A stretch of DNA of 64,000 bases from the NCBI RefSeq assembly GCF_019249725.2, contig NZ_CP137559.1, forward strand, positions 1,159,501-1,223,500. The letters run 5' to 3'. Made by a program: the position numbers and the translations under genes. This DNA comes from Segatella hominis (lineage in GTDB: Bacteria > Bacteroidota > Bacteroidia > Bacteroidales > Bacteroidaceae). Shown here in pieces: positions 1 through 9,625 of this stretch. The notes below the pieces were generated by a model. It was given only the letters and a program-made list of their open reading frames with translations. It was not told the DNA's origin and made no database searches. Within the stretch, counting starts at the first letter, position 1. Each line of letters begins with the position of its first letter.

Positions 1-1156
1 TTAATAAACTTGCCCCTTCAGTACTTTTAATATAGATGAAACTAATCGGATAATTAACATCCCCATTAATTGTTTTTTTACTGATATTTCCAAGATGGGA
101 AATACGCAGACGTTTCCAATCGATATTATATTTCTTACCTTTTATAACATGCTGATATTTAGAGATATCAATACCGTAGATTCGATCAGAACTATAAATT
201 AATCGTTCTCCTTTGTATTTATCCAGCACCCATTCTCCTATGCGCAACTGACTTTTATCTGCAACAGAAAAACCAAAACCATTACGTTTTCCATGTTTCC
301 AGTTTCCCTGGTAATAGGCAGCATCGGTAAACCCCTGCCATTCACCATGACCATGAGGCAATCCTAAAGAATCAACCTCACCATTATAAGTTCCTGTTGT
401 GCCCAAAAAATAATCCAATTTGACATCAAACAAAATAGGGACAATACTCAAAGAAGCCAATTCTTTTGACTTATGAAAAGACAAAGCGCAAGACTCTTCA
501 GGTAAGGTTTCTGAGAACAATTGGAAAACATTTCCACCAACATGTTTTAATTTTTCAACTTGTTTTCTATTAGCCTTACCAGAAGGAGAAATCGCAACGA
601 ATTCCAAATGACGAACTATCTTCAAAGACTTATGTGAAAGATGTTTTAATGAATCCAACATCTTTCGAGTAGAATCCCGAAGGTTTTCTTCTTTCAAAGC
701 AACCTGAGAAATATGAAAGAATCCTTCATCACTGGCATTGTGACATTTCAAATAATAAGACAACTCTCCATCAATCCACTTTGACTGACTATACTTCGTT
801 TTCAAGGAATCGATATGAAGTTGCACCAATTTTTCCACATTTACATCCTTATATTTATTCTGCCAGATAGTACTATCCAAATCAGCATAAATACGACCTT
901 GACAGGAAGGGATAAAAAAGTATTTATTGAAGAAATATCCAGTAGCAGAAATGGTATCTTTATCAAAATGATAAACCACTTTTCCTCCATCCAATATTTC
1001 ATATTGAGAGTAAACCTTGACAGGTATCATAGCCGATTGGATCTGCTTCTTAGAAAAGAAGTAACTGAAAGCTATCAGATATATGCAAATCAAAAGTGAA
1101 ACAACAATCAATATTGCAACACTTAATCGATATTTTTTCTGTTCATTACAAAACAT
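1..1156 (-). CDS. MORN-repeat protein with C-terminal GH25 muramidase domain (cut by left edge)
   Basis: Reading the minus strand from the ATG at 1154-1156 gives 385 codons with no stop before the window edge, so the C-terminus is missing. An N-terminal membrane anchor (about residues 10-32) is followed by roughly 230 residues I do not recognise. MORN-like repeats follow at about residues 265-310 (HGHGEW, YYQGNWKHGKRNGFGF, IGEWVLDKYKGERL). From about residue 326 comes IYGIDISKYQH, then IDW and FIYIKSTEGAS, which are the opening motifs of glycoside hydrolase family 25 lysozymes, with Asp330 in the first catalytic strand. GH25 enzymes cleave the MurNAc-GlcNAc bond of peptidoglycan. The anchor suggests an enzyme held on the periplasmic face of the inner membrane. 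The MORN call rests on pattern only; the GH25 call is firmer though just 60 residues of the domain are visible. Confidence 0.8.
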   Translation of the reverse strand, partial: MFCNEQKKYRLSVAILIVVSLLICIYLIAFSYFFSKKQIQSAMIPVKVYSQYEILDGGKVVYHFDKDTISATGYFFNKYFFIPSCQGRIYADLDSTIWQNKYKDVNVEKLVQLHIDSLKTKYSQSKWIDGELSYYLKCHNASDEGFFHISQVALKEENLRDSTRKMLDSLKHLSHKSLKIVRHLEFVAISPSGKANRKQVEKLKHVGGNVFQLFSETLPEESCALSFHKSKELASLSIVPILFDVKLDYFLGTTGTYNGEVDSLGLPHGHGEWQGFTDAAYYQGNWKHGKRNGFGFSVADKSQLRIGEWVLDKYKGERLIYSSDRIYGIDISKYQHVIKGKKYNIDWKRLRISHLGNISKKTINGDVNYPISFIYIKSTEGASLL

Positions 1157-1194
1157 AGCACATTGAATTAAAACACCTTTATATAAATTGAGAG

Positions 1195-1202
1195 CAAAAG
1201 TA
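1195..1202 (-). promoter_or_regulatory. -7 box of the MORN/GH25 gene
   Basis: TACTTTTG on the minus strand matches the Bacteroidetes -7 consensus TAnnTTTG and lies about 40 bases before the ATG. I could not find a convincing TTTG -33 box at the right distance. Confidence 0.45.
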
Positions 1203-1283
1203 TAAACTTTTTCGTTAACTACATCATTTTTTTTCGTTTTTTTACTGAATTAAGCGAGATTTAGTTAAAAAACATCTTTGAAT

Positions 1284-1314
1284 TTTGAAATGCCAATTTT
1301 AAATAGTAACTTTG
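1284..1314 (+). promoter_or_regulatory. Promoter of the metal-efflux gene set
   Basis: TTTG at 1284-1287 and TAACTTTG at 1307-1314 are 19 bases apart, the standard Bacteroidetes arrangement. The -7 box overlaps the upstream in-frame ATG at 1312, so that codon would not be in the mRNA and the ATG at 1354 is the likelier start. Confidence 0.7.
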
Positions 1315-1353
1315 CAATCGTATAGAAACATCATCAGACTTAATATTGCAATC

Positions 1354-1776
1354 ATGGTAAAGTATAAAATTCATATTTTAAATATGTGGATAGCAACATG
1401 CGCTTTGTTGCTATCTACCATTATACTTCACCACCATCATATGGGGCAAGTTTGTTTTATAGAACAACAATGCCAATATGATGGAAATATTAATGATGAG
1501 CATACTGCCCACCATGAGAAAGACAACAAGGGATGCAATATTCACCAGATGCATCAGTTTATCTCTAATGGCAAAAATATAAAATCCATATACAAACATC
1601 CGGACTACGACAGAAATATGCTCGTAGCCCTATTGCCTTCTTCTATTCAATTGACCCCATGCTACAAGATTGTCATATCAAAATGGCAACAAAAAACGAT
1701 GTCAATCAAGTTAGGGGCTTCTGTGAATAGTTCTTTACGGGGGCCTCCTTTTTCTTACTTCATTTCATTTCTTTAG
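1354..1776 (+). CDS. Small secreted His/Cys-rich protein (DUF6769-like), metal-efflux associated
   Basis: This 140-residue protein starts MVKYKIHILNMWI, has one hydrophobic N-terminal segment, then HHHHM and a stretch rich in His, Cys and Met (for example TAHHEK, GCNIHQMHQ). It sits first in a gene set with an adaptor, an RND pump and an outer-membrane channel, behind a good promoter. Proteins of this look, which I know as DUF6769, accompany heavy-metal RND systems in Bacteroidetes. A periplasmic metal-binding or metal-sensing role is inferred from composition and neighbours only. An in-frame ATG at 1312 lies inside the promoter -7 box and was not used. Confidence 0.65.
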   Translation: MVKYKIHILNMWIATCALLLSTIILHHHHMGQVCFIEQQCQYDGNINDEHTAHHEKDNKGCNIHQMHQFISNGKNIKSIYKHPDYDRNMLVALLPSSIQLTPCYKIVISKWQQKTMSIKLGASVNSSLRGPPFSYFISFL

Positions 1777-1912
1777 TTGATAACTGAAGACGGTCGCATC
1801 TTAGATGAAATTCCATCATTTCATTGCGACAGAATCTATAAAGAAGCTGCTTGATCTATAAAGAAGCAACTTGGATTGATCAGCAAATACTAAACAAAAG
1901 AATAATAAGAAA

Positions 1913-3094
1913 ATGGTGAAAAGAATATCTTTGATTGTGGTATGTACTGCAATCGCATTTTTTGCTTTCAGTTTCTATTCTGAAAGTAAAGCAGACAAGG
2001 AGGAGAATGAGGAAAAGGAAGAAGAAGTGGATTTTCAAAACATTCCTTTAACCAGCAAACAACTGAATGCTATTGACCTCAAATTAGGGGAGGCACAAAA
2101 GCGCGAACTGGATGCAATGCTTCATGTAAACGGCACGTTGGTACTTAGAGCCCAGAATATGGCAGACGTCGCTTCTTTGATGGGCGGTGTCGTCAAATCA
2201 ATTTCTGTGAAAGAAGGACAACAGATTAATAAAGGGCAAGTTGTGGCAACCATTGAAAATACAGAAATCGTATCTTTACAGAAAGACTACTATTCTGCAT
2301 ATAAAGAAATGGAAAGTGCGAAGCTTGAAATGGAAAGACAGAAAACACTGGCCTCCGCAGGAGCCGGTATCAAAAAAACACTACTCTTATCTGAAAAAGA
2401 CTATAAGGTGGCGAAAGCAAATCTTATAGGAATCGGTCGCCAGCTGACTCAGTTGGGCATCTCTACAGCATCTGTGGCGAAGGGAAAATTTACAACAGTC
2501 TTCCCTTTATATGCTCCTATCAAAGGTACGGTAAGCGAAATTACAGCATCTTTGGGAAGTTACGCAGACATGCAGACGCCTTTGATGAAAATCAGAAATA
2601 ACAATGCTGTAGAATGTGACTTGAATGTTTTTGAACGAGATCTGAATAAAGTAAAGATTGGAAACCGAGTATTACTCTCACTCACCAATCAACCAGGCGT
2701 AAAAGTCTCCGGTCATGTTTATGGCATGAATGAATATTTTAACGAAGGAACAAAAAGCGTTGCTGTACATGTCAAACTTGATGCAACCAGAGGCACAAAC
2801 CTCTTTGATGGCATGTATGTATCCGGGCAAATAGCGACAGGACGCCAGCTTTGTGTTGCGCTTCCTAACAAAGCTATTGTTAATATAGAAGGTAAACAAT
2901 ATATCTTTGCACTCAATAAACAACCCAAAAATGGAGAATACAGTTTTTCACGACATGAAGTGACAACAGGAGTCAGAAATGACGGATATACAGAGGTTTC
3001 ACTCTGCAAGCACATACAGAATGGACAAAAGATAGTGACTGATAATGCTTTCTACCTGGCATCGCAGATTGGCGATCATGGAGAAGAAGATTAG
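1913..3094 (+). CDS. RND efflux periplasmic adaptor (CusB/CzcB family)
   Basis: The protein links an inner-membrane RND pump to an outer-membrane channel across the periplasm. It has an N-terminal membrane anchor (residues 5-22), an acidic Glu/Lys-rich linker, a lipoyl-type half motif (VKSISVKEGQQINKGQVVATIE), a helical hairpin (about 120-165), the second lipoyl half (LYAPIKGTVSEI), a beta-barrel domain and a C-terminal membrane-proximal domain. The length of 393 residues is usual for the family. No lipobox Cys is present. It lies 136 bases after the small His-rich protein and 49 bases before the pump gene, consistent with one operon. The carried metal cannot be read from this subunit. Confidence 0.9.
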   Translation: MVKRISLIVVCTAIAFFAFSFYSESKADKEENEEKEEEVDFQNIPLTSKQLNAIDLKLGEAQKRELDAMLHVNGTLVLRAQNMADVASLMGGVVKSISVKEGQQINKGQVVATIENTEIVSLQKDYYSAYKEMESAKLEMERQKTLASAGAGIKKTLLLSEKDYKVAKANLIGIGRQLTQLGISTASVAKGKFTTVFPLYAPIKGTVSEITASLGSYADMQTPLMKIRNNNAVECDLNVFERDLNKVKIGNRVLLSLTNQPGVKVSGHVYGMNEYFNEGTKSVAVHVKLDATRGTNLFDGMYVSGQIATGRQLCVALPNKAIVNIEGKQYIFALNKQPKNGEYSFSRHEVTTGVRNDGYTEVSLCKHIQNGQKIVTDNAFYLASQIGDHGEED

Positions 3095-3143
3095 TGTCCG
3101 GAAATTAAAATTATTAATCAATTTACAAATTTAAAAGGACATC

Positions 3144-6100
3144 ATGTTTCAGAAACTAATTACAAGTTCCATCAAGCACAAGTTTGTGGTAGGTTTCCTC
3201 ACTATATCGCTTATAGTTTGGGGACTTTGGTCGTTGGCTACATTGCCGTTTGACTCTACACCAGACATCACCGATAATCAGGTTCAAGTAATTACCCAAG
3301 CACCTTCCCTGGGTGCCCAGGAAGTCGAGCAATATGTAACCACTCCTATCGAAATGGCATTGGCCAATATACCACGCCTTCAAGAACGAAGGAGCATTTC
3401 CAGAAGCGGATTATCAGTTATAACATTAATCTTTGATGACCAGGCAGATATCTATTGGGCCCGCTCTCAAGTAAGTCAGGTTTTAAACGACGCAGTAAAA
3501 GAGTTGCCAAAGAACACTTCTACAGAAATGGGACCCATCGCTACTGCGCTGGGAGAAATATATCACTATACAGTACGAACCAAGAAAGGGTATGAAAACA
3601 AGTATTCCCTCACGCAACTTCGCACGATCCAAGATTGGATTGTCAGAAAACAACTTTCAGGAACTCCTGGTGTTGCAGAAGTGAGCGGTTGGGGAGGATT
3701 TGTCAAACAGTACGAAGTAGCCATCAACACAGACCGATTGAATGCCAATGGCATAACAGTATCCGAAGTCTTCGATGCCTTGCAAAAGAACAACGCCAAT
3801 ACCGGTGGAAGCTATATTGAGCAAAACTCAAACCAATACTATATCCGTGCTATTGGTGTGGCCAAGACTTTTGATGATATTGCCAATATACCTGTAAAGA
3901 ATGTCAACGGAATAACAATAAAAGTCGGCGACATTGCCAAGGTACAGGAAGGTCACGCAACCCGTTTTGGTGCCGTTACGAGAAATGGCGAGGGAGAAGT
4001 CGTAGCCGGAATAGCTATCATGCTCAAAGGAGAAAACTTCCAAGAAGTAAGCAAAAATGTCAAGTCAAGAATTGCCCAGATTCAGAAATCCCTCCCAGAA
4101 GGAGTCATCATAGAACCTTTCATTGACCGTACAAATCTTGTAAAGCGTGTTGAGGGAACCATAGAGCACAACTTGATCATGGGAGGCCTCATTGTCATCT
4201 TTGTATTGGTCATTTTCTTAGGAAACTGGAGAGCAGGACTGGTCGTTGCAAGCGTCATTCCACTCAGTATGCTATTCGCTTTTGGAATGATGAAGACCTT
4301 TGGCATAGATGGCAACCTGATGAGTTTAGGAGCCATTGATTTCGGTATGATTGTGGATTCTGCTGTCATTATTGTGGAAGCCGTAGTTACCCATATCAAC
4401 CAAAAAACTCAGAAGACGAGCCTCACGCAAGCCGAGATGGATGAAGAAGTTCATTTCTCTGCTTCACGTATCAGGCAAAGTGCAGCCTTCGGTGAAATCA
4501 TGATTATGATCGTATATGTTCCTTTGATGACCTTAGTGGGCATTGAAGGCAAGATGTTCCGTCCGATGGCTCTCACTGTATTTTTTGCCATACTCGGCGC
4601 CTTCATATTGTCACTTACGTATGTTCCGATGGCAAGTAGCCTCTTCCTTAGCAAGAAAATCAGCAAGAAAGAGACTTTCGCCGACAAGATGGTCAAGAAA
4701 ATACAGCAATGGTATCTTCCTGTCCTCAACTGGGTACTGAAACAAAACAAGAACGTGATAACAGGTGCCGTTGCTTTGTTCTGTGTCAGTCTTGTGGCAT
4801 TCAAGTTTCTTGGAGGAGAATTTATCCCAAGTTTGGAAGAAGGAGATTTTGCCGTAGAAATGAGTATGTCGCAAGGAACTTCTCTCTCGCAAATGGTAGA
4901 AAGTTGTACCAAGGCAGAGAAACTGCTGAGGGCTGAATATCCGGAAGTGAAACAAGTCGTTAGCCGTATAGGAAGTGCCGAGATTCCAACTGACCCAATG
5001 CCTGTTGAAAGAGCGGACATCATGATTTCACTCAAGCCAAAAGCAGAATGGACTTCCGCTGAAACAACAGAAGAACTCATGGAAAAGATGGAAGAAACAC
5101 TCCATACGATTCCGGGATTAGAGGCTGAAATATCACAGCCTATCCAAATGCGTAATAACGAGTTGCTGACTGGCATCAAGCAAGATGTTGCAATCAAAAT
5201 ATTTGGAGATGATCTGGATGAACTCACCAAGTTAGGAGAACATGTAGGCAAGATGATTAGTGGCATCCAGGGAGTAAGTGGAACATCTGTGGAACAAGTT
5301 TCTGGTTTGCCGCAGATTCAGGTGGTATATAATCATGAACGGATGGCGGAATACGGAATCAACGTTGATGACATCAATCAAGTGCTTGAAACTTCATTTG
5401 CGGGCGGAATAGCCGGTTCCATTTATGAAGGAGAACGGAAATTTGACATTGTATTGAGGTTAGATAATAACGACCGCAATGTTTCATCTATCCAAAATCT
5501 TGCTATCCCAATAGGTTCCGGGGAAACAATTCCATTGACCCAGGTTGCAGATATCATTTACGAACCCGCTCCAGCACAAATCTCTCACGAAAATGGTGCG
5601 CGACGTATCTATGTCGGTTTCAACATAAAAGGAAGAGATATGCAGAGTACGGTGGATGAAATACAGAATCTGCTGGATACGAAACTGAAGTTGCCGGAAG
5701 GATATTATTATACCTATGGTGGCGAGTTCCAGAATTTACAGAGTGCAATTACCCGATTGATGATAGTAGTGCCATTGGCGCTTATCATTATCTTCCTGTT
5801 ACTTTATGCAACAGTAAAAAACGTAAGAGAAAGTCTGTTCGTATTCTCGGCAATTCCATTGGCTGCCATTGGTGGAGTATGGGCATTATGGTTTAGAGGT
5901 ATGCCATTCTCTATTTCAGCCGGAGTTGGATTCATTGCCCTGTTTGGTGTTGCAGTTCTTAACGGAATTGTACTCATCGGTGAGATGAATCAAATGCAGA
6001 AGAATCAGTTGTCATCAGCAGTAGAGTCCGGGCGCAGCAACACTCAACTTATTCACGAAAGAATAATTGACAGTTGCATGATCAGACTCCGCCCTGTATT

Positions 6101-6272
6101 AATGACTGCACTCGTAGCATCGTTAGGATTTTTACCGATGGCTTTGTCACACGGAGATGGAGCTGAGGTACAAAGACCTTTGGCTACTGTTGTTATCGGC
6201 GGACTCATCACTTCTACATTATTGACTTTGTTGGTTTTACCGGCAATTTACAAAACGTTTACTAAGAAATAG
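3144..6272 (+). CDS. Heavy-metal efflux RND pump (CzcA/CusA family)
   Basis: This 1042-residue inner-membrane proton/metal antiporter exports divalent or monovalent metal ions through the tripartite complex encoded around it. The usual RND layout is clear: first membrane helix, a large periplasmic loop, six helices, a second loop and six more helices. The helix-4 motif DFGMIVDSAVIIVEA (from Asp399) is the signature of the heavy-metal (HME) branch. At the segment matching the copper-binding Met672 of E. coli CusA, this protein reads MRNNELLTGIK with Glu673, which resembles CzcA/CnrA-type pumps and argues for Zn/Co/Cd/Ni rather than Cu/Ag. That alignment is from memory, so substrate is inference. 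The channel gene follows after 4 bases. Confidence 0.93.
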   Translation: MFQKLITSSIKHKFVVGFLTISLIVWGLWSLATLPFDSTPDITDNQVQVITQAPSLGAQEVEQYVTTPIEMALANIPRLQERRSISRSGLSVITLIFDDQADIYWARSQVSQVLNDAVKELPKNTSTEMGPIATALGEIYHYTVRTKKGYENKYSLTQLRTIQDWIVRKQLSGTPGVAEVSGWGGFVKQYEVAINTDRLNANGITVSEVFDALQKNNANTGGSYIEQNSNQYYIRAIGVAKTFDDIANIPVKNVNGITIKVGDIAKVQEGHATRFGAVTRNGEGEVVAGIAIMLKGENFQEVSKNVKSRIAQIQKSLPEGVIIEPFIDRTNLVKRVEGTIEHNLIMGGLIVIFVLVIFLGNWRAGLVVASVIPLSMLFAFGMMKTFGIDGNLMSLGAIDFGMIVDSAVIIVEAVVTHINQKTQKTSLTQAEMDEEVHFSASRIRQSAAFGEIMIMIVYVPLMTLVGIEGKMFRPMALTVFFAILGAFILSLTYVPMASSLFLSKKISKKETFADKMVKKIQQWYLPVLNWVLKQNKNVITGAVALFCVSLVAFKFLGGEFIPSLEEGDFAVEMSMSQGTSLSQMVESCTKAEKLLRAEYPEVKQVVSRIGSAEIPTDPMPVERADIMISLKPKAEWTSAETTEELMEKMEETLHTIPGLEAEISQPIQMRNNELLTGIKQDVAIKIFGDDLDELTKLGEHVGKMISGIQGVSGTSVEQVSGLPQIQVVYNHERMAEYGINVDDINQVLETSFAGGIAGSIYEGERKFDIVLRLDNNDRNVSSIQNLAIPIGSGETIPLTQVADIIYEPAPAQISHENGARRIYVGFNIKGRDMQSTVDEIQNLLDTKLKLPEGYYYTYGGEFQNLQSAITRLMIVVPLALIIIFLLLYATVKNVRESLFVFSAIPLAAIGGVWALWFRGMPFSISAGVGFIALFGVAVLNGIVLIGEMNQMQKNQLSSAVESGRSNTQLIHERIIDSCMIRLRPVLMTALVASLGFLPMALSHGDGAEVQRPLATVVIGGLITSTLLTLLVLPAIYKTFTKK

Positions 6273-6276
6273 TTAT

Positions 6277-7527
6277 ATGAAAAGAGCAATAATATATATT
6301 ACTTTGTTGTGTTTGTGTAGCAATATGCAAGCACAACACAAAGTACTCAATTTACAACAATGCCTGAATATGGCATACGAAAAGAATTATAAGATTCTTG
6401 CAGCAAACAAGTCGATAGAACGTGCCAAAAACCTTCAGGCCACAGCATGGGATATTGACAAAACCGATTTGACGCTGTCACAGGATCCTACATCTGGCGG
6501 AAGTACGGACAATTCCATTTCCCTCACTCAAAGTATAGAATTTCCAACTCTTTATATTGCAAAGAACAAGCAATTAAAAGCGGAAACTCAAGCTGAAAAG
6601 AGTAAGAAGAATGTAGTATTGTCTGAACTTATTTATCAGATTAAAAGCAATTACTATCAGTTGATATATGAATATGAACGTTTAAACATTCTCAACAAGC
6701 AGGACAGCATTCTCAACCGTTATCGGACAATAGCTGAAGCGCGATTCAAGGCAGGAGAAACACGCCAACTGGAATTACTTTCAGCCAATAGAATGCATCG
6801 TGAAAACAAGTTGGAAATGACGAATGTCCTCAGCGGAATCGAAAGTAAGCAACTCCTATTATCCGGTTTGGTAAATAGCAATGAACCCATCAAACCTGCA
6901 GACCGGAATTTAGTAGCATTGGATTGGGTACAAAACAGTTTCAACTACCAGCTTACTCCAGAAGGACAATATGCGCAAGATAGGATTTCAGTAGCAGACA
7001 AAGCAGTCAGCGTAGCAAAAAACGGCTATGCACCCTCTCTCAGTCTTTCCCTTCGCAACCAGATGGTCATCTCCTCATGGGATCCCTACCATGTCAATAG
7101 AAGCAGGTTTGAAGGAGGCAACTTTATGGGATTTGAAGTTGGAGTGGGGATTCCACTCTTTTATGGTGCAACCAAAGCCCGAATTAAGGCTGCCAAAAAA
7201 GATAAAGAAATTGCAGAATATGAAATCAAGCAAGAGCAGTTGGATAAGCAACAAGAATATCATGCATGCTTGAGTAAGTGCAATGAAGCATTTGTCCGAA
7301 TGAAATATTATCAGGAGGAAGGCAAGCAAAACAACCAGAAACTGGAAGAAATGAGCCAGGCAGAATATGAAAATGGCGAAATTTCATATATTGAATATGT
7401 TGAAGCGCTGAACAACAGCATTGACTTCTACATGAAGAAAGCTGCAGCAATCAATGACTATAATCAAAGCGTCATCGAATTACAAAAACTGATGGGGAAC
7501 CAGATTTCTTCTGAAGGAAAGAAATGA
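6277..7527 (+). CDS. TolC-family outer-membrane efflux channel (CzcC/CusC-like)
   Basis: This is the outer-membrane exit duct of the metal efflux complex. The 416-residue protein has a signal peptide ending near SNMQA-Q, then long alpha-helical, heptad-rich stretches separated by two short beta regions, the internal duplication typical of TolC proteins (SFNYQLTPEGQYAQDRISVADKA begins the second half and is visible as a longer helix). It starts 4 bases after the pump stop, so translation is probably coupled. It is the last gene of the set; 114 bases with no clear terminator separate it from rarA. Confidence 0.9.
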   Translation: MKRAIIYITLLCLCSNMQAQHKVLNLQQCLNMAYEKNYKILAANKSIERAKNLQATAWDIDKTDLTLSQDPTSGGSTDNSISLTQSIEFPTLYIAKNKQLKAETQAEKSKKNVVLSELIYQIKSNYYQLIYEYERLNILNKQDSILNRYRTIAEARFKAGETRQLELLSANRMHRENKLEMTNVLSGIESKQLLLSGLVNSNEPIKPADRNLVALDWVQNSFNYQLTPEGQYAQDRISVADKAVSVAKNGYAPSLSLSLRNQMVISSWDPYHVNRSRFEGGNFMGFEVGVGIPLFYGATKARIKAAKKDKEIAEYEIKQEQLDKQQEYHACLSKCNEAFVRMKYYQEEGKQNNQKLEEMSQAEYENGEISYIEYVEALNNSIDFYMKKAAAINDYNQSVIELQKLMGNQISSEGKK

Positions 7528-7641
7528 GGCAGACATCCATATGATGATAGATGAAATCTCATGACGACAGACGCAATGAATACAAGTCATACAAAACATT
7601 GTATTCTCATATTTGGAAACAGATCATAAAATGTAAAGAAA

Positions 7642-8916
7642 ATGAGTGAACCCTTAGCAGAAAGAATGCGACCACGTTCTCTTGACGACTACGTTGGCCA
7701 AAAACACTTAGTAGGTGAAGGAGCCATACTCCGTAAAATGATAGATGCAGGAAGAATTTCCTCTTTTATTCTTTGGGGACCTCCTGGTGTAGGCAAAACA
7801 ACATTGGCACAAATTATCGCTCACACGCTCAAAGTACCTTTCTATACTTTGAGCGCTGTGACAAGCGGTGTAAAGGATGTCAGGGAAGTGATAGAAAGAG
7901 CCAAAAACAACCGTTTTTTTGACTCCGCTTCTCCTATACTGTTTATTGACGAAATCCATCGTTTCTCCAAAAGTCAGCAAGACTCATTATTGGGTGCAGT
8001 AGAGAAAGGCATCGTTACCCTCATCGGAGCAACCACAGAGAATCCTTCCTTTGAGGTAATACGGCCTTTACTTTCCCGGTGCCAACTTTACGTTCTGAAA
8101 CCTTTAGGAAAAGACGACTTACAGGGGCTTCTTGAAAGAGCGATCCATAAAGATGTTGTTCTCAAAGAGAAAGACATAACGTTGAAGGAAACGAGTGCAA
8201 TGCTAAGGTATAGTGGTGGCGATGCCCGCAAACTGCTGAATATTTTGGAATTGATCGTGAATTCTTTCTCTTCGGATGAAATAATCATCACAGACGAGGT
8301 AGTAGAAAGGGAACTCCAGCAAAATCCTCTTGCCTATGATAAACAGGGAGAAATGCATTATGACATTATCTCTGCTTTCATCAAGAGTATCCGGGGAAGT
8401 GATCCTGATGCTGCATTATATTGGATGGCAAGAATGATAGAAGGAGGGGAGGACCCACAATTCATTGCAAGAAGAGTGGTCATCAGTGCCAGCGAGGACA
8501 TCGGACTTGCCAATCCGAATGCTTTACTCTTGGCAAATGCGGCTTTTGATACGGTCATGAAAATCGGATGGCCTGAAGCACGGATTGCATTAGCCGAAGC
8601 GGTGGTTTATCTTGCCACCAGTCCTAAGAGTAACAGTGCATATTTAGGCATCAATGCAGCAATAGCAAGGGTGCGGGAAACGGGAAATCTTCCTGTTCCG
8701 CTGCATATCCGAAATGCTCCAACCCAATTAATGGCAGAATTGGGCTACCATGACGGATATAAATATCCACATGACTATCCTGGGCACTTCACCAACCAGC
8801 AATATCTTCCGAATGAAATTCAAAATGAGAGATTCTGGTATGCACAGCACTCTCCTAATGAAGAAAAATTATATAATTGGATGGTAACCTGTTGGGGAGA
8901 TAGATTCAAGGAATAA
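7642..8916 (+). CDS. rarA: Replication-associated recombination protein A (RarA/MgsA AAA+ ATPase)
   Basis: RarA acts at stalled replication forks, is related to clamp-loader subunits, and helps tolerate DNA damage. The sequence opens with LAERMRPRSLDDYVGQ, the family hallmark, then Walker A GPPGVGKT (residues 46-53), Walker B FIDEIHRF (101-108), the sensor region IGATTENPSFEV and the C-terminal tetramerisation and winged domains (SIRGSDPDAALYWMARMIE). The 424-residue length is normal. It is followed 51 bases later by a membrane-channel gene on the same strand with no obvious functional link. Confidence 0.95.
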   Translation: MSEPLAERMRPRSLDDYVGQKHLVGEGAILRKMIDAGRISSFILWGPPGVGKTTLAQIIAHTLKVPFYTLSAVTSGVKDVREVIERAKNNRFFDSASPILFIDEIHRFSKSQQDSLLGAVEKGIVTLIGATTENPSFEVIRPLLSRCQLYVLKPLGKDDLQGLLERAIHKDVVLKEKDITLKETSAMLRYSGGDARKLLNILELIVNSFSSDEIIITDEVVERELQQNPLAYDKQGEMHYDIISAFIKSIRGSDPDAALYWMARMIEGGEDPQFIARRVVISASEDIGLANPNALLLANAAFDTVMKIGWPEARIALAEAVVYLATSPKSNSAYLGINAAIARVRETGNLPVPLHIRNAPTQLMAELGYHDGYKYPHDYPGHFTNQQYLPNEIQNERFWYAQHSPNEEKLYNWMVTCWGDRFKE

Positions 8917-8967
8917 TACGTTCAATCAATCAAAATATAACAAAAACATTAGTAGGAGAATAATGAA

Positions 8968-9606
8968 ATGATAATCAATCATGACCCGGAATTTGTCATT
9001 ACACTACAACGTGTAATAGAATTCATAGGAACATTTGCCTTTGCATTGTCAGGCATAAGACTCGCAGCCAGCAAACATTACGACTGGCTGGGAGGCTTTG
9101 TATGCGGTATTGCTGTGGCAATAGGAGGAGGAACCATACGAGATGTCATGTTAGGTGTAAGACCTTTCTGGATGCTAAGTCCGATATACATGATATGTAC
9201 GCTATTTGCACAGTGTGTCGTAATAGTATGCCACCATTATCTCAGACGTCTGGATACTACTTGGTTTTTATTCGACACACTCGGTTTGGCCCTATTCAAT
9301 ATAGCGGGTATTCAAAAAACATTGGAATGTGGCTTCCCATTTTGGGTTGCTATCATTATGGGATGCATTACGGGAGCTGCCGGAGGAGTGATCAGAGATG
9401 TGCTGCTCAACGAAGAACCTGTGATCTTCAGAAAGGAAATATACGCTATGGCTTGTGTGGTGGGAGGACTCACATACTGGTTGCTGAGCTGGTTGCAGGT
9501 TAGCCTCTATATCACGGTCATTGCCACATTTGCTATCGTTTGCGCGATCCGATTCTTGGCAGTAAGATACCATATTTCACTACCAAAATTAAGAGACGAA
9601 GAATAA
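8968..9606 (+). CDS. TRIC-type cation channel family protein (YicG/UPF0126)
   Basis: The 212-residue inner-membrane protein shows about seven hydrophobic segments and an internal duplication: GGGTIRDVMLG in the first half and GAAGGVIRDVLLNE in the second. That repeated glycine-rich motif is the hallmark of UPF0126/TRIC proteins, whose bacterial and archaeal members form trimeric monovalent-cation channels. The physiological role in bacteria is not settled, and some relatives have been discussed as glycine or proline transporters. It lies between rarA and a secreted hydrolase, and no operon partner explains it. Confidence 0.85.
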   Translation: MIINHDPEFVITLQRVIEFIGTFAFALSGIRLAASKHYDWLGGFVCGIAVAIGGGTIRDVMLGVRPFWMLSPIYMICTLFAQCVVIVCHHYLRRLDTTWFLFDTLGLALFNIAGIQKTLECGFPFWVAIIMGCITGAAGGVIRDVLLNEEPVIFRKEIYAMACVVGGLTYWLLSWLQVSLYITVIATFAIVCAIRFLAVRYHISLPKLRDEE

Positions 9607-9625
9607 ACAAATAATATAAATTAAA

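Noticed and set aside
3144..6272. Pump as a copper/silver exporter (CusA)
   Set aside because: The segment matching CusA Met672 has Glu673 and the CzcA-like NNELLTGIK sequence, so a divalent metal is more likely, though not proven.
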